Notes: a model not told the origin generated them from the sequence alone. Positions 21,261 through 31,493 are shown, numbered from the stretch's first letter. The stretch: 32,209 bases of DNA from Gammaproteobacteria bacterium (GCA_027451085.1 DAIDKA010000192.1:1-32209), one strand, 5' to 3'. Numbers and translations: made by a program.

Positions 21261-23072
21261 ATGCCCCGCACCGCGCTCGACATCCTCCACAGCGTCTTCG
21301 GCTATCCCGGTTTCCGGGGCCAGCAGCAGGCCATCGTCGAGCATGTGGCGGAGGGTGGCGATGCGCTGGTGCTGATGCCCACCGGCGGCGGCAAATCGCT
21401 GTGCTACCAGATTCCCGCGCTGCTGCGGCAGGGCACCGGCATCGTGGTGTCACCGTTGATCGCCTTGATGCAGGACCAGGTGGAGGCGCTGCGCGCCGCG
21501 GGCGTCGCGGCGGCATACCTGAACTCCAGCCTCGACGCCCAGGCGCAGCGCGAGGTCGAGCGCCTGTTTCTGGCGGGCGGGCTGGACCTGCTGTATGTGG
21601 CGCCGGAGCGCCTGCTGACCCCGCGGTTCATGGGCCTGATCGAGCAGGCACAGATTGCGCTGTTCGCCATCGACGAGGCGCACTGCGTGTCGCAGTGGGG
21701 GCACGACTTCCGGCCTGAGTACCGCCAGCTCACGGTGCTGCACGAGCGTTTCCCGCAGGTGCCGCGCGTCGCGCTCACTGCCACCGCCGACCAGCGTACG
21801 CGCGAGGAGATCGCGGAGCGGCTCGCGCTGGGCGCAGCGCGCCAGTTTGTCGCAAGCTTCGACCGCCCGAACTTGTGCTACCGCGTGATGCTGAAGCACA
21901 ACCCGCGCACGCAGCTGATGCAGTTTCTCGCAGGTCACGGTGGCGAGGCTGGCATCGTGTACGCGCTCAGCCGCAAGAAAGTGGACGAGACCGCCGCCTG
22001 GCTGGCCGCCGCCGGCATCGATGCCCTGCCGTACCATGCCGGTCTCGATGCAGCCACGCGCGCCAGCAATCAGCAGCGGTTCCTGCGAGAGGACGGGGTG
22101 GTGATGGTGGCCACGGTGGCCTTCGGCATGGGTATCGACAAGCCGGATGTGCGCTTCGTGGCGCATCTCGATCTGCCGCGCAGCCTGGAGGGCTACTATC
22201 AGGAGACGGGTCGTGGTGGCCGCGATGGACTGCCCGCCGAGGCGTGGATGATCTACGGCCTCGCCGACGTGGTGACGATGAGCCAGATGATCGCGCAGTC
22301 GGAATCGGCCGACGATCGCAAGCGCATCGAACGGCAGAAGCTGGAATTGCTGCTGGCTTATGCCGAGGCCACGCGCTGCCGGCGCGAACTGCTGCTGGGC
22401 GCGTTCGGCGAGGACTTCCAGGGTCCCTGCGGCCGTTGCGACAATTGCCAGCAGCCGCCGCAGACCTGGGATGCCACCGTGCCTGCGCAAAAGGCGCTGT
22501 CCGCGGTATATCGCAGCGGCCAGCGTTTCGGTGCCGGCCACGTCATCGACATCCTGCGCGGCGTGGACAATGAGCGCATGAGCCAGCTGGGTCATGACAG
22601 GCTCTCCACCTTCGGCATTGGCACCGACATGGACGAGCAGGGATGGCGTTCGGTGTTCCGCCAGCTGCTGGCCACAGGCCTGCTCGCCACTGATGCGGAA
22701 GGCTATGGCACGCTGCGCCTGACCCACGCCAGTCGGGCCGTGCTCAGCGCCGGCCAGCGCGTGCTGCTGCGGCAGGACGCCAAGCCTGTTCGCGCCACCC
22801 GCAGGCGCCGGGACGGCCAGGTCATCACCGGCGCCAATCTTGGCATTGAAGCCCGCGAACAGTCGCTCTGGAATGCGCTGCGTGCCCTGCGCACGCAGCT
22901 CGCCCGCCAGCAAGGCGTGCCGCCCTATGTGGTGTTCCACGATGCAACCCTGCTGGCGATGCTGCGCGCGATGCCAGCGGATGAGGACGAACTCGCCCAG
23001 GTCAGCGGCGTCGGGGAAGCCAAGCTGCAGCGCTATGGCCGCGACTTCCTCGCCGTCATCAACGCGGGCTGA
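21261..23072 (+). CDS. recQ: ATP-dependent DNA helicase RecQ
   Basis: [62 protein letters not shown], Zn cysteines ([24 protein letters not shown]), C-terminal HRDC. Track ORF begins upstream; ATG at 21261 preferred. Confidence 0.96.
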   Translation: MPRTALDILHSVFGYPGFRGQQQAIVEHVAEGGDALVLMPTGGGKSLCYQIPALLRQGTGIVVSPLIALMQDQVEALRAAGVAAAYLNSSLDAQAQREVERLFLAGGLDLLYVAPERLLTPRFMGLIEQAQIALFAIDEAHCVSQWGHDFRPEYRQLTVLHERFPQVPRVALTATADQRTREEIAERLALGAARQFVASFDRPNLCYRVMLKHNPRTQLMQFLAGHGGEAGIVYALSRKKVDETAAWLAAAGIDALPYHAGLDAATRASNQQRFLREDGVVMVATVAFGMGIDKPDVRFVAHLDLPRSLEGYYQETGRGGRDGLPAEAWMIYGLADVVTMSQMIAQSESADDRKRIERQKLELLLAYAEATRCRRELLLGAFGEDFQGPCGRCDNCQQPPQTWDATVPAQKALSAVYRSGQRFGAGHVIDILRGVDNERMSQLGHDRLSTFGIGTDMDEQGWRSVFRQLLATGLLATDAEGYGTLRLTHASRAVLSAGQRVLLRQDAKPVRATRRRRDGQVITGANLGIEAREQSLWNALRALRTQLARQQGVPPYVVFHDATLLAMLRAMPADEDELAQVSGVGEAKLQRYGRDFLAVINAG

Positions 23073-23075
23073 ACC

Positions 23076-23402
23076 TCACACGTTGGCGGTGATGAAGGCG
23101 TAGAGCTGGTTCTTGCTCAAGGCGCCCACATGCGTCGCCACGGGCCTGCCACCCTTGAACAGCATCAGGGTGGGGATGCCGCGTACACCATACCGGCTGG
23201 GGGTGGCCGGGTTTTCGTCGATGTTGAGCTTGGCCACTTCCACCTGGCCGGCATGCTCCACGGCGGATTGCTCCACTGCCGGTGCGATCATGCGGCAGGG
23301 TCCGCACCACTCGGCCCAGTAGTCCACCAGCACGGGCTTGTCGGCCTTCAGTACGTCCTGCTCGAAGCTCTGGTCAGTCACGGTCTTGACGGCGTGATTC
23401 AT
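23076..23402 (-). CDS. trxA: Thioredoxin
   Basis: [45 protein letters not shown]...[20 protein letters not shown] active site. Confidence 0.93.
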   Translation of the reverse strand: MNHAVKTVTDQSFEQDVLKADKPVLVDYWAEWCGPCRMIAPAVEQSAVEHAGQVEVAKLNIDENPATPSRYGVRGIPTLMLFKGGRPVATHVGALSKNQLYAFITANV

Positions 23403-23492
23403 AAGACTCCTTCTGGTCGTTCGATCCGGGCTCAAGTCCCACCTGAATGCACTTTATTGCCCCGCTGAAATGGGATAAATAGAAGAGCAGGA

Positions 23493-23515
23493 ATTCAATA
23501 TTCCGATTTCTGAAT
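23493..23515. promoter_or_regulatory. Possible LysR-type operator between trx and the LysR gene
   Basis: Inverted repeat ATTCA-N13-TGAAT in an AT-rich stretch just upstream of the LysR ATG (23520). Confidence 0.3.
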
Positions 23516-23519
23516 AATC

Positions 23520-24458
23520 ATGGATAAGCTGCAGGCCATGGCCCTGTTCGTCCGGGTGGTCGAAACCGGCGGTATCACCCGTGCAGCAGACAGCCTGGGG
23601 ATTCCACCGGCTACGGCCAGTACGCTGATCCGCAAGCTCGAGACCCAACTCAAGGTCAGGCTGCTCAACCGCACCACCCGGCGGGTGAGCGTCACGCCCG
23701 ACGGTCAGGCCTATTACGCGCACGCCGTCGCCATCCTGGACCAGGTACAGGAGGCGGAAGAGGCTCTGCTGCAGCATCAGGCCGCCCCGAGAGGCCGCCT
23801 GCGGGTGGATGTGCCTACGCTGATTGCGCGCGCAGTCATCGTGCCCGCTCTGCCGGGACTGTTCTCACGCTACCCGGAGCTCGAACTGGCGCTGGCCGGC
23901 AACGAGCGGCACGTGGACCTGGTGGAGGCGGGCATCGACTGCGCATTGTGGGCGGGGGAGGTGGAATATCCCGGCCTCGTTGCACGGCGCGTGGGCTCGC
24001 TGTACTTCGCCACCTGCGCCGCCCCGGCCTACCTGGCAGAGCACGGCATGCCGCGGCATCCGCACGAACTGCGGCAGCATCACTGTCTCAACCATTTCTC
24101 GCCGCGCACCGGTGACAACGTCGGGTGGACGTTCTCCAAGGGCGCGGAACGGGTCCAGGCGCTGTTTCCGGGGCACCTGGCGCTGGAGGACGAGAACAGC
24201 TACGTGGCAGCGGCCGAGGCCGGGCTCGGGATCGCCCAGGTACCCGCGTTCATTCTCAAGGAGGCGATGGAGCGCGGCACGCTGCAACTGGTGCTGGGTG
24301 ACTGGTTCCCCGAACCCCTGGCCCTCTCGATCGTGTACCCGCAGAACCGCCACCTGTCACGCAAGGTGCGGGTGTTCGTCGACTGGCTGGCGCAACTGCT
24401 CGACGCACACGATGGCATCCAGCTGCGTTCGACGTTGCCGCGGCGGGCACACCCGTAG
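23520..24458 (+). CDS. LysR-family transcriptional regulator
   Basis: MDKLQAMALFVRVVETGGITRAADSLGIPPATASTLIRKLETQLKVRLLNRTTRRVSVTPDG wHTH; periplasmic-binding-like effector domain. Confidence 0.95.
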   Translation: MDKLQAMALFVRVVETGGITRAADSLGIPPATASTLIRKLETQLKVRLLNRTTRRVSVTPDGQAYYAHAVAILDQVQEAEEALLQHQAAPRGRLRVDVPTLIARAVIVPALPGLFSRYPELELALAGNERHVDLVEAGIDCALWAGEVEYPGLVARRVGSLYFATCAAPAYLAEHGMPRHPHELRQHHCLNHFSPRTGDNVGWTFSKGAERVQALFPGHLALEDENSYVAAAEAGLGIAQVPAFILKEAMERGTLQLVLGDWFPEPLALSIVYPQNRHLSRKVRVFVDWLAQLLDAHDGIQLRSTLPRRAHP

Positions 24459-24499
24459 CACACTGCGCCGCTGCATTGCGAAAACAACAAGGTGGGCCC

Positions 24500-25054
24500 A
24501 TGAAGATCAGATTCCTGCCGGTGCTGGCGGCCGCCTGCGCCACGACCTTCGCAGCGGCGGCCTTTGCCGGCTATGCCGATGACCGCGCCGAGATCGAGAA
24601 CCTGTCCAACAAGTACATGGTGGCCGTCGATGCCGGTGACATCGACACCGTCATGTCCACCTGGGCCGAGGACAGTGAGCTAGACTGGGTGGGTGGCGTG
24701 GTGCGCGGCAAGGCCAACATCCGCAAGGTCATGTCAAACTTCGGCGGCAGCCGCAAGGTGGACATCCCGGAAGGGGCCACTTCCCGGCCGCGCACCCACC
24801 ACCAGATCGTCAACCATGTCATCGACGTCGATGGCAATGTGGCCCACACCACGGCCTACTGGTTCGCCATCACCAACAACACTCCGCAGCACGACGTGCA
24901 GTTGCTGTATTTCGGCCACTATGAAGACACGCTGGTGAAGGTCAATGGCCACTGGCTGTTCAAGGTGCGCAAGGTGTACAACGAGTCCGAGCCCAACCGT
25001 GCGCTGTTCTATCCCGGCCTGGGCGAAAAAGATCCGCGGCAGCCGCAGCATTGA
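24500..25054 (+). CDS. Secreted SnoaL/NTF2-like protein
   Basis: Signal peptide MKIRFLPVLAAACATTFAAAAFA; DDRAEIENLSNKYMVAVDAGDIDTVMSTWAEDSELDWVGG...HHQIVNHVIDVDGNVAHTTAYWF. Confidence 0.85.
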   Translation: MKIRFLPVLAAACATTFAAAAFAGYADDRAEIENLSNKYMVAVDAGDIDTVMSTWAEDSELDWVGGVVRGKANIRKVMSNFGGSRKVDIPEGATSRPRTHHQIVNHVIDVDGNVAHTTAYWFAITNNTPQHDVQLLYFGHYEDTLVKVNGHWLFKVRKVYNESEPNRALFYPGLGEKDPRQPQH

Positions 25055-25097
25055 AATCGCCATGAGCCGGCGCCGCTCGCCGGCGTCAGGAGACGTG

Positions 25098-26015
25098 ATG
25101 AAGAAATTGTCCCTGTGCACGCTGGTGCTGGCCGGTGTGGCCCTGTCGGTCGCCGCGAACGCCGCGGGCCACGATTCCTGCGATGCAAAGTGCCTGTCGA
25201 CCATCGGCGATGAGTACCGGGCGGCCTATCTCGCCCACGACAGCAGCAAGGCGCCGTTCGCTGCGCACGTGCGCTACACCGAGAACATGGCGGAAATGCC
25301 GTTTCCGGATGGCAGCTGGGACGTGGTCACGCAGGAGGTCGGCCCGGCGCTGACCTTCACTGATCCCGCGACCGGCGGCATCGGCATCTACACCGCCATC
25401 ATGATGCGCGATGTCCCGGCGTTCCTGGCGATCCGCCTGAAGGTACGGCATGGACACATCACGCAGGTGGAGCACCTGCTGTCCACCAAGCGCCTGGTCA
25501 GCGGCCCGCCGACCCCTTTCGGCAACGTCCACACCCTGGTGCATGATCCGGAAATGGCGCGCCTGCTGACTCCGGCGGAGAAGCGTCCGCGCGCGCAGCT
25601 GGTCCGGATCGCCGACGGCTACTACGATACGCTGGCGCGCAACGACGGTACGCTGCACACCAGGTTCTCACCCCGCTGCCACCGCATCGAAAACGGCCTG
25701 GAGACGGCCGCGGACGGCTGCGCCACGCGCTTCAAACTCGGCTACTTCCGCTTCAATGAACGCGTGCGGCGCGAGCCCGTCCTGGTGGACGAGGCCCGGG
25801 GCCTGGTGATGTTCCGCGGTTTCATCGACCACAAGGGCAACGTGATCGATTACACCCTGACGGATGGCAAGAAGATGACTTCGCCCTTCCAGGAGCCGCA
25901 GACCTGGAGTTTCATCGAAACCTTCAAGGTGGCGAACGGCGAGGTGGGTCCGGTGGAAGCCGACTTCATCGGTTCGCCGTACTACCAGTCCTCGCCCTGG
26001 ATCGTGAAGCACTGA
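25098..26015 (+). CDS. Secreted conserved protein of unknown function (possible DUF8021/NTF2-like)
   Basis: Signal peptide MKKLSLCTLVLAGVALSVAANAAG; CDAKCLSTIGDEYRAAYLAHDSSKAPFAAHVRYTENMAEMPFPDGSW...GIYTAIMMRDVPAFLAIRLKV. Confidence 0.65.
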   Translation: MKKLSLCTLVLAGVALSVAANAAGHDSCDAKCLSTIGDEYRAAYLAHDSSKAPFAAHVRYTENMAEMPFPDGSWDVVTQEVGPALTFTDPATGGIGIYTAIMMRDVPAFLAIRLKVRHGHITQVEHLLSTKRLVSGPPTPFGNVHTLVHDPEMARLLTPAEKRPRAQLVRIADGYYDTLARNDGTLHTRFSPRCHRIENGLETAADGCATRFKLGYFRFNERVRREPVLVDEARGLVMFRGFIDHKGNVIDYTLTDGKKMTSPFQEPQTWSFIETFKVANGEVGPVEADFIGSPYYQSSPWIVKH

Positions 26016-26036
26016 TCTTACTTAAAGGAAGAGTCC

Positions 26037-27509
26037 ATGGTTGATTTCGCACAGGTTCAGAGCAAGACAGGCTTCGGTGCCCCGGAACGCTTCGAGGGCG
26101 AGGTGGCGGATTGCGAGGTGCTGGGGCGGATCCCGAAGGACCTCGACGGCAGCTTCTTCCGCGTGGGTGGGGACTTCCTGTACCCACCGATGTTCCACGA
26201 CGATGCGCCGCTGAACTCGGACGGCTACATCAGTGCATTCCGCCTCAACAACGGCAGGGTGAGCTACCGCGGCCGTTATGTTCGAACCCGCCGCTATCAG
26301 AACGACCTCGCTGCGGGCCGTCAGCTCTACGGCTACTACCGCAATCCCTACACCGATGACCCCTCGATCCGCGACCCGGAGCATCCGAACCTGCGCACGG
26401 TCTCCAACACGACGCCGGTGGTGCACGGCGGCAGGCTCTTCACCCTGAAGGAGGACGGACTGCCGCACCATATCGACCCGCTGACGCTCGAGACCAAGGG
26501 GACATGGGACTTCGACGGCCAGTGGAAGAGCCAGACCTTCACCGCGCACCCCAAGCTCGACCCCCTGACCGGTGAAATGGTGGCGTTCGGCTACGAGGCT
26601 TCCGGCCTGGCCACCAACGACGTCTATATCGCCACCGTTGGATCCGGCGGTCGCGTGACGCACGAGATGCGCGTCAAGACACCGTACATGACCATGCTGC
26701 ACGACGTGGCGGTCACGCACCGGCGCTTCATCATCCCCATGTGCGGCTACACCACGAGCCTCGACATCCTCAAGGCCGGCAAGATCCACTGGTGGTGGGA
26801 CAACTCCAAGCCGGCCTATATCGGCGTGCTCTCGCGCACCGGCGACGGCTCGGACATCCGCTGGTTCAAGGGACCGCCGCGCTGCATGATGCACACGTTC
26901 AACGCCTACGATGACGGCGACAAGGTCGTGATCTATGCGCCGTTCTGGGATGGCAACTTCTTCCCGTTCTTCCCCAACACCGACGGTACGGCCTTTGATC
27001 CGAAGCGGGCCCGCGCCTTCGTGCGCAAGATCACCATCGACCTGAAGTCGAAGGGCGAGGGCTATGAAGAGGAGATCCTGTATCCCTTCCCGGTGGTGGA
27101 CCTGGGCAAGGTGGACCCCCGGGCGCTGACGCTGCACAACCGTTATGGTTACACCAGTTTTGCCGACGCGACCCGACCGTTCGATGCCGCCCATGCCAAC
27201 GGCCTGGCGCAGGGCCGGGCGAACAACTGCTACGGCCGCTTCGACTTCCACACCGGCAAGTTCGATGCCTACTTCGCCGGCCCCACGCACACCCTGCAGG
27301 AGTGCAGTTTCGTGCCGCGCCCCGGTGGTCACGAAGAGGGCGACGGCTACCTGGTGGGTGTGGCGCAGAACTATGCCGAAATGCGCTCCGAGCTGATCAT
27401 TGCGGATGCGCGTGACCTGGCCGCCGGGGACGTGGCGCGGGTCATCCTGCCGTTCCGCACCAGCGCCCAGGTGCACGGCATCTGGGCTTCGGCGCAAGAA
27501 CTGGCGTGA
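26037..27509 (+). CDS. Carotenoid-oxygenase family (isoeugenol monooxygenase / lignostilbene dioxygenase-like)
   Basis: IPKDLDGSFFRVGGDFLYPP; candidate iron ligands in HPKLDPLTGEM, MLHDVAVTHR, MMHTFNAYDDGD and C-terminal VHGIW; overall resemblance to isoeugenol monooxygenases (YRNPYTDDPS, KEDGLPHHIDPLTLETKG). Confidence 0.9.
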   Translation: MVDFAQVQSKTGFGAPERFEGEVADCEVLGRIPKDLDGSFFRVGGDFLYPPMFHDDAPLNSDGYISAFRLNNGRVSYRGRYVRTRRYQNDLAAGRQLYGYYRNPYTDDPSIRDPEHPNLRTVSNTTPVVHGGRLFTLKEDGLPHHIDPLTLETKGTWDFDGQWKSQTFTAHPKLDPLTGEMVAFGYEASGLATNDVYIATVGSGGRVTHEMRVKTPYMTMLHDVAVTHRRFIIPMCGYTTSLDILKAGKIHWWWDNSKPAYIGVLSRTGDGSDIRWFKGPPRCMMHTFNAYDDGDKVVIYAPFWDGNFFPFFPNTDGTAFDPKRARAFVRKITIDLKSKGEGYEEEILYPFPVVDLGKVDPRALTLHNRYGYTSFADATRPFDAAHANGLAQGRANNCYGRFDFHTGKFDAYFAGPTHTLQECSFVPRPGGHEEGDGYLVGVAQNYAEMRSELIIADARDLAAGDVARVILPFRTSAQVHGIWASAQELA

Positions 27510-29530
27510 GCAGGCGGCGATGGCAGTCCCCGGGCATCAGCGGGGCATGGCGGGGCGCGTCCGGCATCGTGGCGCTCGGCCTGGGTGTGTGCGTGAGTGC
27601 GCAAGCTGCGGCGCCCGCAGTCGGATTCACCGCCGACCAGGTGGCGCGAGGCAGGGTCGTCTACGCCAGCGCCTGCGGCGTCTGTCATGGCAGGGAACTG
27701 CAGGGCGCCGCCGCAGTAGCCCTGACGGGCCCCAGCTTTGCGCGCACCTGGGGGGACGGCCACCACATGCTGCGTGATCTCTATGAGAGTGTGGCGAAGC
27801 AGATGCCCAAGAACGCGCCGGGTTCGCTGAGTGAATCGGACAACCTGGGGCTGACGGCCTTCCTGCTGGCTCGCAATGGCTACAGCGCCGGCGCGGTGCC
27901 ACTGACTGCATCGGCGCTGGATGTCGACCTCGGTGCCGAGGGTGAGGCCGCGCAGACGCAAGCGCCGCCTGCTCCGGTGTACACCGGGCCCTGGCCCCAG
28001 CCACCGGCCAGCGTGGTTCCCGCCACCACCCGGGTGCCGGACGATGCTGAGCTGCGGGCGCCGGCGGCAGGTGACTGGCTGACCTACAACCGTACGCTGG
28101 CTGGAGAGCGGTTCTCGCCGCTTGCGCAAATCAGCATTCGCAATGCCAGGCAGCTGCAGGCGCGCTGCCTGCTGCAACTGGGCGAGCTCGGCAGCTTCGA
28201 GACCAGTCCGGTCGCGTACCGGGGCACGCTGTACCTGACGACGGTGCACAAGGTGTTTGCGGTGGACGGCGCCACCTGTGCCCTGCGCTGGAGCTACAAC
28301 TATGTGCCGCCCGATCCCGAGCATCTGCCGGGCAACCGCGGTGTCGCCCTGTATCGCGGGGCGCTGTACCGCGGCACGGCCGACGGCCACCTGATCGCGC
28401 TGGACGCCGCCACCGGCAAGCTGCTCTGGGACGTGCGCGCAGCCGACAGTGCCAAGGGCTATGAGATCACCGGCGCGCCCGTGGCTTTCGGCGGCAAGGT
28501 CTTCACCGGCGATGCCGGCGCCGACACCGGCATCCGCGGCAGGGTGTACGCCTTCGATGCGGCCACCGGCGCGCTGGCCTGGTCGTTCAACATGATTCCG
28601 GCCGCCGGTGAACCCGCAGCCCGGACCTGGGGCAATGCCGCGGCCCTCGATCGCGGTGGCGGCGCCACCTGGTCGTCGATGGCCATCGATCCGGCGGCCG
28701 GTTCGGTGCTGGTGCCCACTGGCAATCCGGCGCCGGATTTCTACGACACGCTGCGTCCTGGCAGCAACCTCTACACCGATTCCGTCGTGGCCCTGGATAT
28801 GCGCACCGGTCATCTGCAGTGGTACGTGCAACAGGTGCCGCATGATGTGCACGACTGGGACACGGCAGCGGCTCCTGCGCTGTTCGAGCAGGGCGGTCGG
28901 CGCCTGATGGCGGTGGCCAGCAAGGACGGCCTGCTGTACGTCTACGACCGCGACAGCCACCAGATGCTGCAGCAACTGCCCTTCACCACGCGCGAGAACA
29001 TCGATGTGCCGCTCAGCCCGGATCACCCGGTGCACGTGTGTCCGGGCGCGCTGGGCCAGTACAACGGCCCGGCCTGGTCGCCGGCGCTGGGGCTGCTGTT
29101 CGTGGGAGCGGCCGACCGCTGCAACACCCTGCAGCGGGCCGAACCCAGGTATGTGCCCGGCGGGGTCTACTTCGGCGGCCGGTTTATCATCGATCCGCCC
29201 GTGCTGCAGAGTGGCTGGATCCGCGCCTTCGATCCGCGCTCGGGCCGCGAGGTCTGGCAGGTGCACCGCAAGGACCCGGTGCTGGCCGCCGTCACGCCCA
29301 CGGCCGGTGGGCTGTTGCTGACGGGGGATTCCGGCGGGGAGTTTCTCGCGTTGAACGCGAGCAGTGGCGAGATCCTCTACCGCTTCCAGACTGGCGGGCC
29401 TGTGGCCGGCGGTATCACCAGCTATGAAGCGGGAGGCCGCCAGTACATCGCCGTGCCCTCGGGCAGCTCCTCCCGGGACTCGGCCAGTGCCACCGGCGCG
29501 GCCACGCTGGTGGTGTTCGGGCTGCCGTAG
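27506..29530 (+). CDS. Cytochrome c-PQQ (quinoprotein) dehydrogenase fusion (GTG start)
   Basis: Signal peptide; N-terminal haem motif CGVCHG; PQQ beta-propeller (TYNRTLAGERFSPLAQIS, DAATGKLLWDVRAADSAKGYEITGAPVAFGGKVFTG, VPTGNPAPDFYDTLRPGSNLYTDSVVALD, HDVHDWDTAAAPALF). GTGA overlap with previous stop. Confidence 0.9.
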   Translation: MSRRRWQSPGISGAWRGASGIVALGLGVCVSAQAAAPAVGFTADQVARGRVVYASACGVCHGRELQGAAAVALTGPSFARTWGDGHHMLRDLYESVAKQMPKNAPGSLSESDNLGLTAFLLARNGYSAGAVPLTASALDVDLGAEGEAAQTQAPPAPVYTGPWPQPPASVVPATTRVPDDAELRAPAAGDWLTYNRTLAGERFSPLAQISIRNARQLQARCLLQLGELGSFETSPVAYRGTLYLTTVHKVFAVDGATCALRWSYNYVPPDPEHLPGNRGVALYRGALYRGTADGHLIALDAATGKLLWDVRAADSAKGYEITGAPVAFGGKVFTGDAGADTGIRGRVYAFDAATGALAWSFNMIPAAGEPAARTWGNAAALDRGGGATWSSMAIDPAAGSVLVPTGNPAPDFYDTLRPGSNLYTDSVVALDMRTGHLQWYVQQVPHDVHDWDTAAAPALFEQGGRRLMAVASKDGLLYVYDRDSHQMLQQLPFTTRENIDVPLSPDHPVHVCPGALGQYNGPAWSPALGLLFVGAADRCNTLQRAEPRYVPGGVYFGGRFIIDPPVLQSGWIRAFDPRSGREVWQVHRKDPVLAAVTPTAGGLLLTGDSGGEFLALNASSGEILYRFQTGGPVAGGITSYEAGGRQYIAVPSGSSSRDSASATGAATLVVFGLP

Positions 29531-29569
29531 CCACGGCAGCAGCGTGGTCAAGGTTCTGCCAAGGGCAGG

Positions 29570-30391
29570 TCAGGGCCGGCGTGCGGGTGTGGCACGGCGG
29601 ATCGCGTGCGCCGCGGGAGTCGTCGGGTCCGCAGGGTGCATCAGAGCCTGACTCAGGCTCTTGGCGGCAGCCACCACCTGGGCCGGCAGCCGCATCTCGA
29701 TCTTTGAACTGTAACGCGAGCCCGGCAGGATGACGCCGATGGAGCCGATGACACCTCCATTGGCCGACAGCACCGCGGCGCTGACTCCCGCGATGTTCAT
29801 GGCCTCGTTGTGGTACTGCGCATAGCGCTGGCCGCGCACCTGGGCCAGCTCCCTGAGCAGTGCGCGCTGTGGCGGCAGCGGCGCATGACTGAACGGCCCA
29901 GGGGCGTCGTGCAGCAGCACGGCTTCAATCTCCGGCGGTGACAGGTGGGCGAGGATGGCCCGGCCGAGCGAGCCCCATGCGAGGGAGATGACGCTGTTCA
30001 GCGCCAGCTCATAGCGCAGCGGGTGCGGGCTGGCAATGGAATCGGCCACCGTGGCTGTGCGGGTGGCGGGATTGAACAGGCACAGCACCGCCGATTCCTG
30101 CCACTGCTGCCATAGCGAGACGAGAATGGGCCGCGCCAGACGCGGGATCTCGAAGTGCTGCTGCACCATCGAGGCCACGCGGAACAGCTCCGGGCCGATC
30201 CGATAGGTTCTGGCGTCCCCGTGTTGCACCAGGTCGCGTTGCACCCAGCCCTCCAGCAACCGGTGCACCGTGCTCTGCGGCAGACCGATGCGTTCGGCGA
30301 GCTCCTTGAGCGTGAACTCACCAGGGCCTGAGGCGATGCAACGCAGCAGGTCCAGGGTGCGTGCGGCGGCCCCGCGGGTTGAGTTGGTCAT
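29570..30391 (-). CDS. IclR-family transcriptional regulator
   Basis: MTNSTRGAAARTLDLLRCIASGPGEFTLKELAERIGLPQSTVHRLLEGWVQRDLVQ; effector domain with AGVSAAVLSANGGVIGSIGVILPGSRY. Track ORF extends upstream; Met at 30391 preferred. Confidence 0.93.
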   Translation of the reverse strand: MTNSTRGAAARTLDLLRCIASGPGEFTLKELAERIGLPQSTVHRLLEGWVQRDLVQHGDARTYRIGPELFRVASMVQQHFEIPRLARPILVSLWQQWQESAVLCLFNPATRTATVADSIASPHPLRYELALNSVISLAWGSLGRAILAHLSPPEIEAVLLHDAPGPFSHAPLPPQRALLRELAQVRGQRYAQYHNEAMNIAGVSAAVLSANGGVIGSIGVILPGSRYSSKIEMRLPAQVVAAAKSLSQALMHPADPTTPAAHAIRRATPARRP

Positions 30392-30490
30392 GGCGTGGCT
30401 CCGAGGCCGGGTGTGACCGAAGCGCACATGGTAGTGACCGGGGCCAGAAAATGGAATTTCAATCTCAAAGTTGCGCGGCGGCGTCTCGCC

Positions 30491-30502
30491 GGAATATATT
30501 CC
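30491..30502. promoter_or_regulatory. Candidate IclR-family operator
   Basis: Perfect palindrome GGAATATATTCC in the IclR/VOC divergent region, with extra GGAAT half-sites at 30453 and 30511. Confidence 0.45.
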
Positions 30503-30584
30503 TGCTGCAAGGAATAAATGAGCCTGTCCGCCAGACGTGCAATGCGACGGCGGCGGCAAGCCCGAAGCAATCAGGGGAAGGCAG

Positions 30585-31493
30585 ATGCCAGCAGCGGTCA
30601 CGGATATCGTCCACGTCGGACTCGCGGTTGTGGACCTGGCCGCGGAGGTCGAGTTCTTCACCGCGCGCTGGGGGCTGCAGCCGGTCCACGAGCACGATGG
30701 CTGCGTCTATCTGGCCGCAGCCGGGTCGACCCACCCCTACACCGTTCGGCTGCGCGCCAGCGCGCAGCGTATGACGGATCTGTTCGGGCTGTCGGCCGCC
30801 TCGCGCGCGGATGTCCACGTCCTGCATGCACAGGTCGAGGCGGCAGGTGCCCGGATCATCCAGCCGCCGGCCCCGAGCGACCGGTTCGGGGGTGGTTACG
30901 GATTTCGCTTCTTCGATCCTGATGGGCACGCCGTGGAGGTGCTGACCGAGGCCACCGCACGCACGCCGCAGCCGGTCGGTGACACAGACCCCATCCCGCT
31001 TCGTATCAGCCACATGGTGCTGCACTCGCCACAGCACAAGCAGCTGGAGCGCTTCTATCGCGAGGCGCTGGGATTTCGTCTGTCCGACTGGCTGGGCGAC
31101 TTCATGGTGTTTCTGCGCTGCAATCGCGCGCACCACCGGCTCGCGATCCTGCCCGGACCGCCGGCCCTGAACCACGTGGCCTTTGATGTGGCCTCGGTGG
31201 ATGCGCTGATGCGGGGGCTGGGGCGCCTGTCGGCGGCAGGAGTGGAGCTGCAGTGGGGGCCAGGTCGCCACACCGCCGGCAACAACACTTTCACCTACTA
31301 TTCGACGCCCAACGGCAACACCGTGGAGTACACCTCGGACCTGGAGGATGTGGACGAGAGCACCTGGCAGCCCACGGTTTACACGCCGTCGCCTGAGACA
31401 ATGGACCAGTGGGGCACCGGTCGCATCATTCCCGGCAACCGCCCGCATGCTGAGCTCGCGGCCGACAAGGGTCTGTGGCAGGTTCCGGCGTGA
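30585..31493 (+). CDS. VOC-family (type I extradiol) ring-cleavage dioxygenase
   Basis: Two VOC modules; C-terminal candidate ligands RISHMVLHS, LNHVAFDV, GNTVEYTSDLED (H-H-E). Confidence 0.88.
   Translation: MPAAVTDIVHVGLAVVDLAAEVEFFTARWGLQPVHEHDGCVYLAAAGSTHPYTVRLRASAQRMTDLFGLSAASRADVHVLHAQVEAAGARIIQPPAPSDRFGGGYGFRFFDPDGHAVEVLTEATARTPQPVGDTDPIPLRISHMVLHSPQHKQLERFYREALGFRLSDWLGDFMVFLRCNRAHHRLAILPGPPALNHVAFDVASVDALMRGLGRLSAAGVELQWGPGRHTAGNNTFTYYSTPNGNTVEYTSDLEDVDESTWQPTVYTPSPETMDQWGTGRIIPGNRPHAELAADKGLWQVPA

Noticed and set aside
26022-27497. 491-aa minus-strand ORF antisense to carotenoid oxygenase, and 27371..29551 minus (726 aa)
   Set aside because: Long antisense frames with V/R/H/G-rich low-complexity sequence caused by codon bias; sense genes have clear family motifs.
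29531-29568. CCACG/CGTGG and CTGCC/GGCAG hairpins between PQQ dehydrogenase and IclR as a bidirectional terminator
   Set aside because: Short 5-bp stems without T-tracts; not enough to call.
31165-31180. CACGTG core at ca. 31171 as a fourth parS
   Set aside because: TGAACCACGTGGCCTT has several mismatches to parS outside the CACGTG core.
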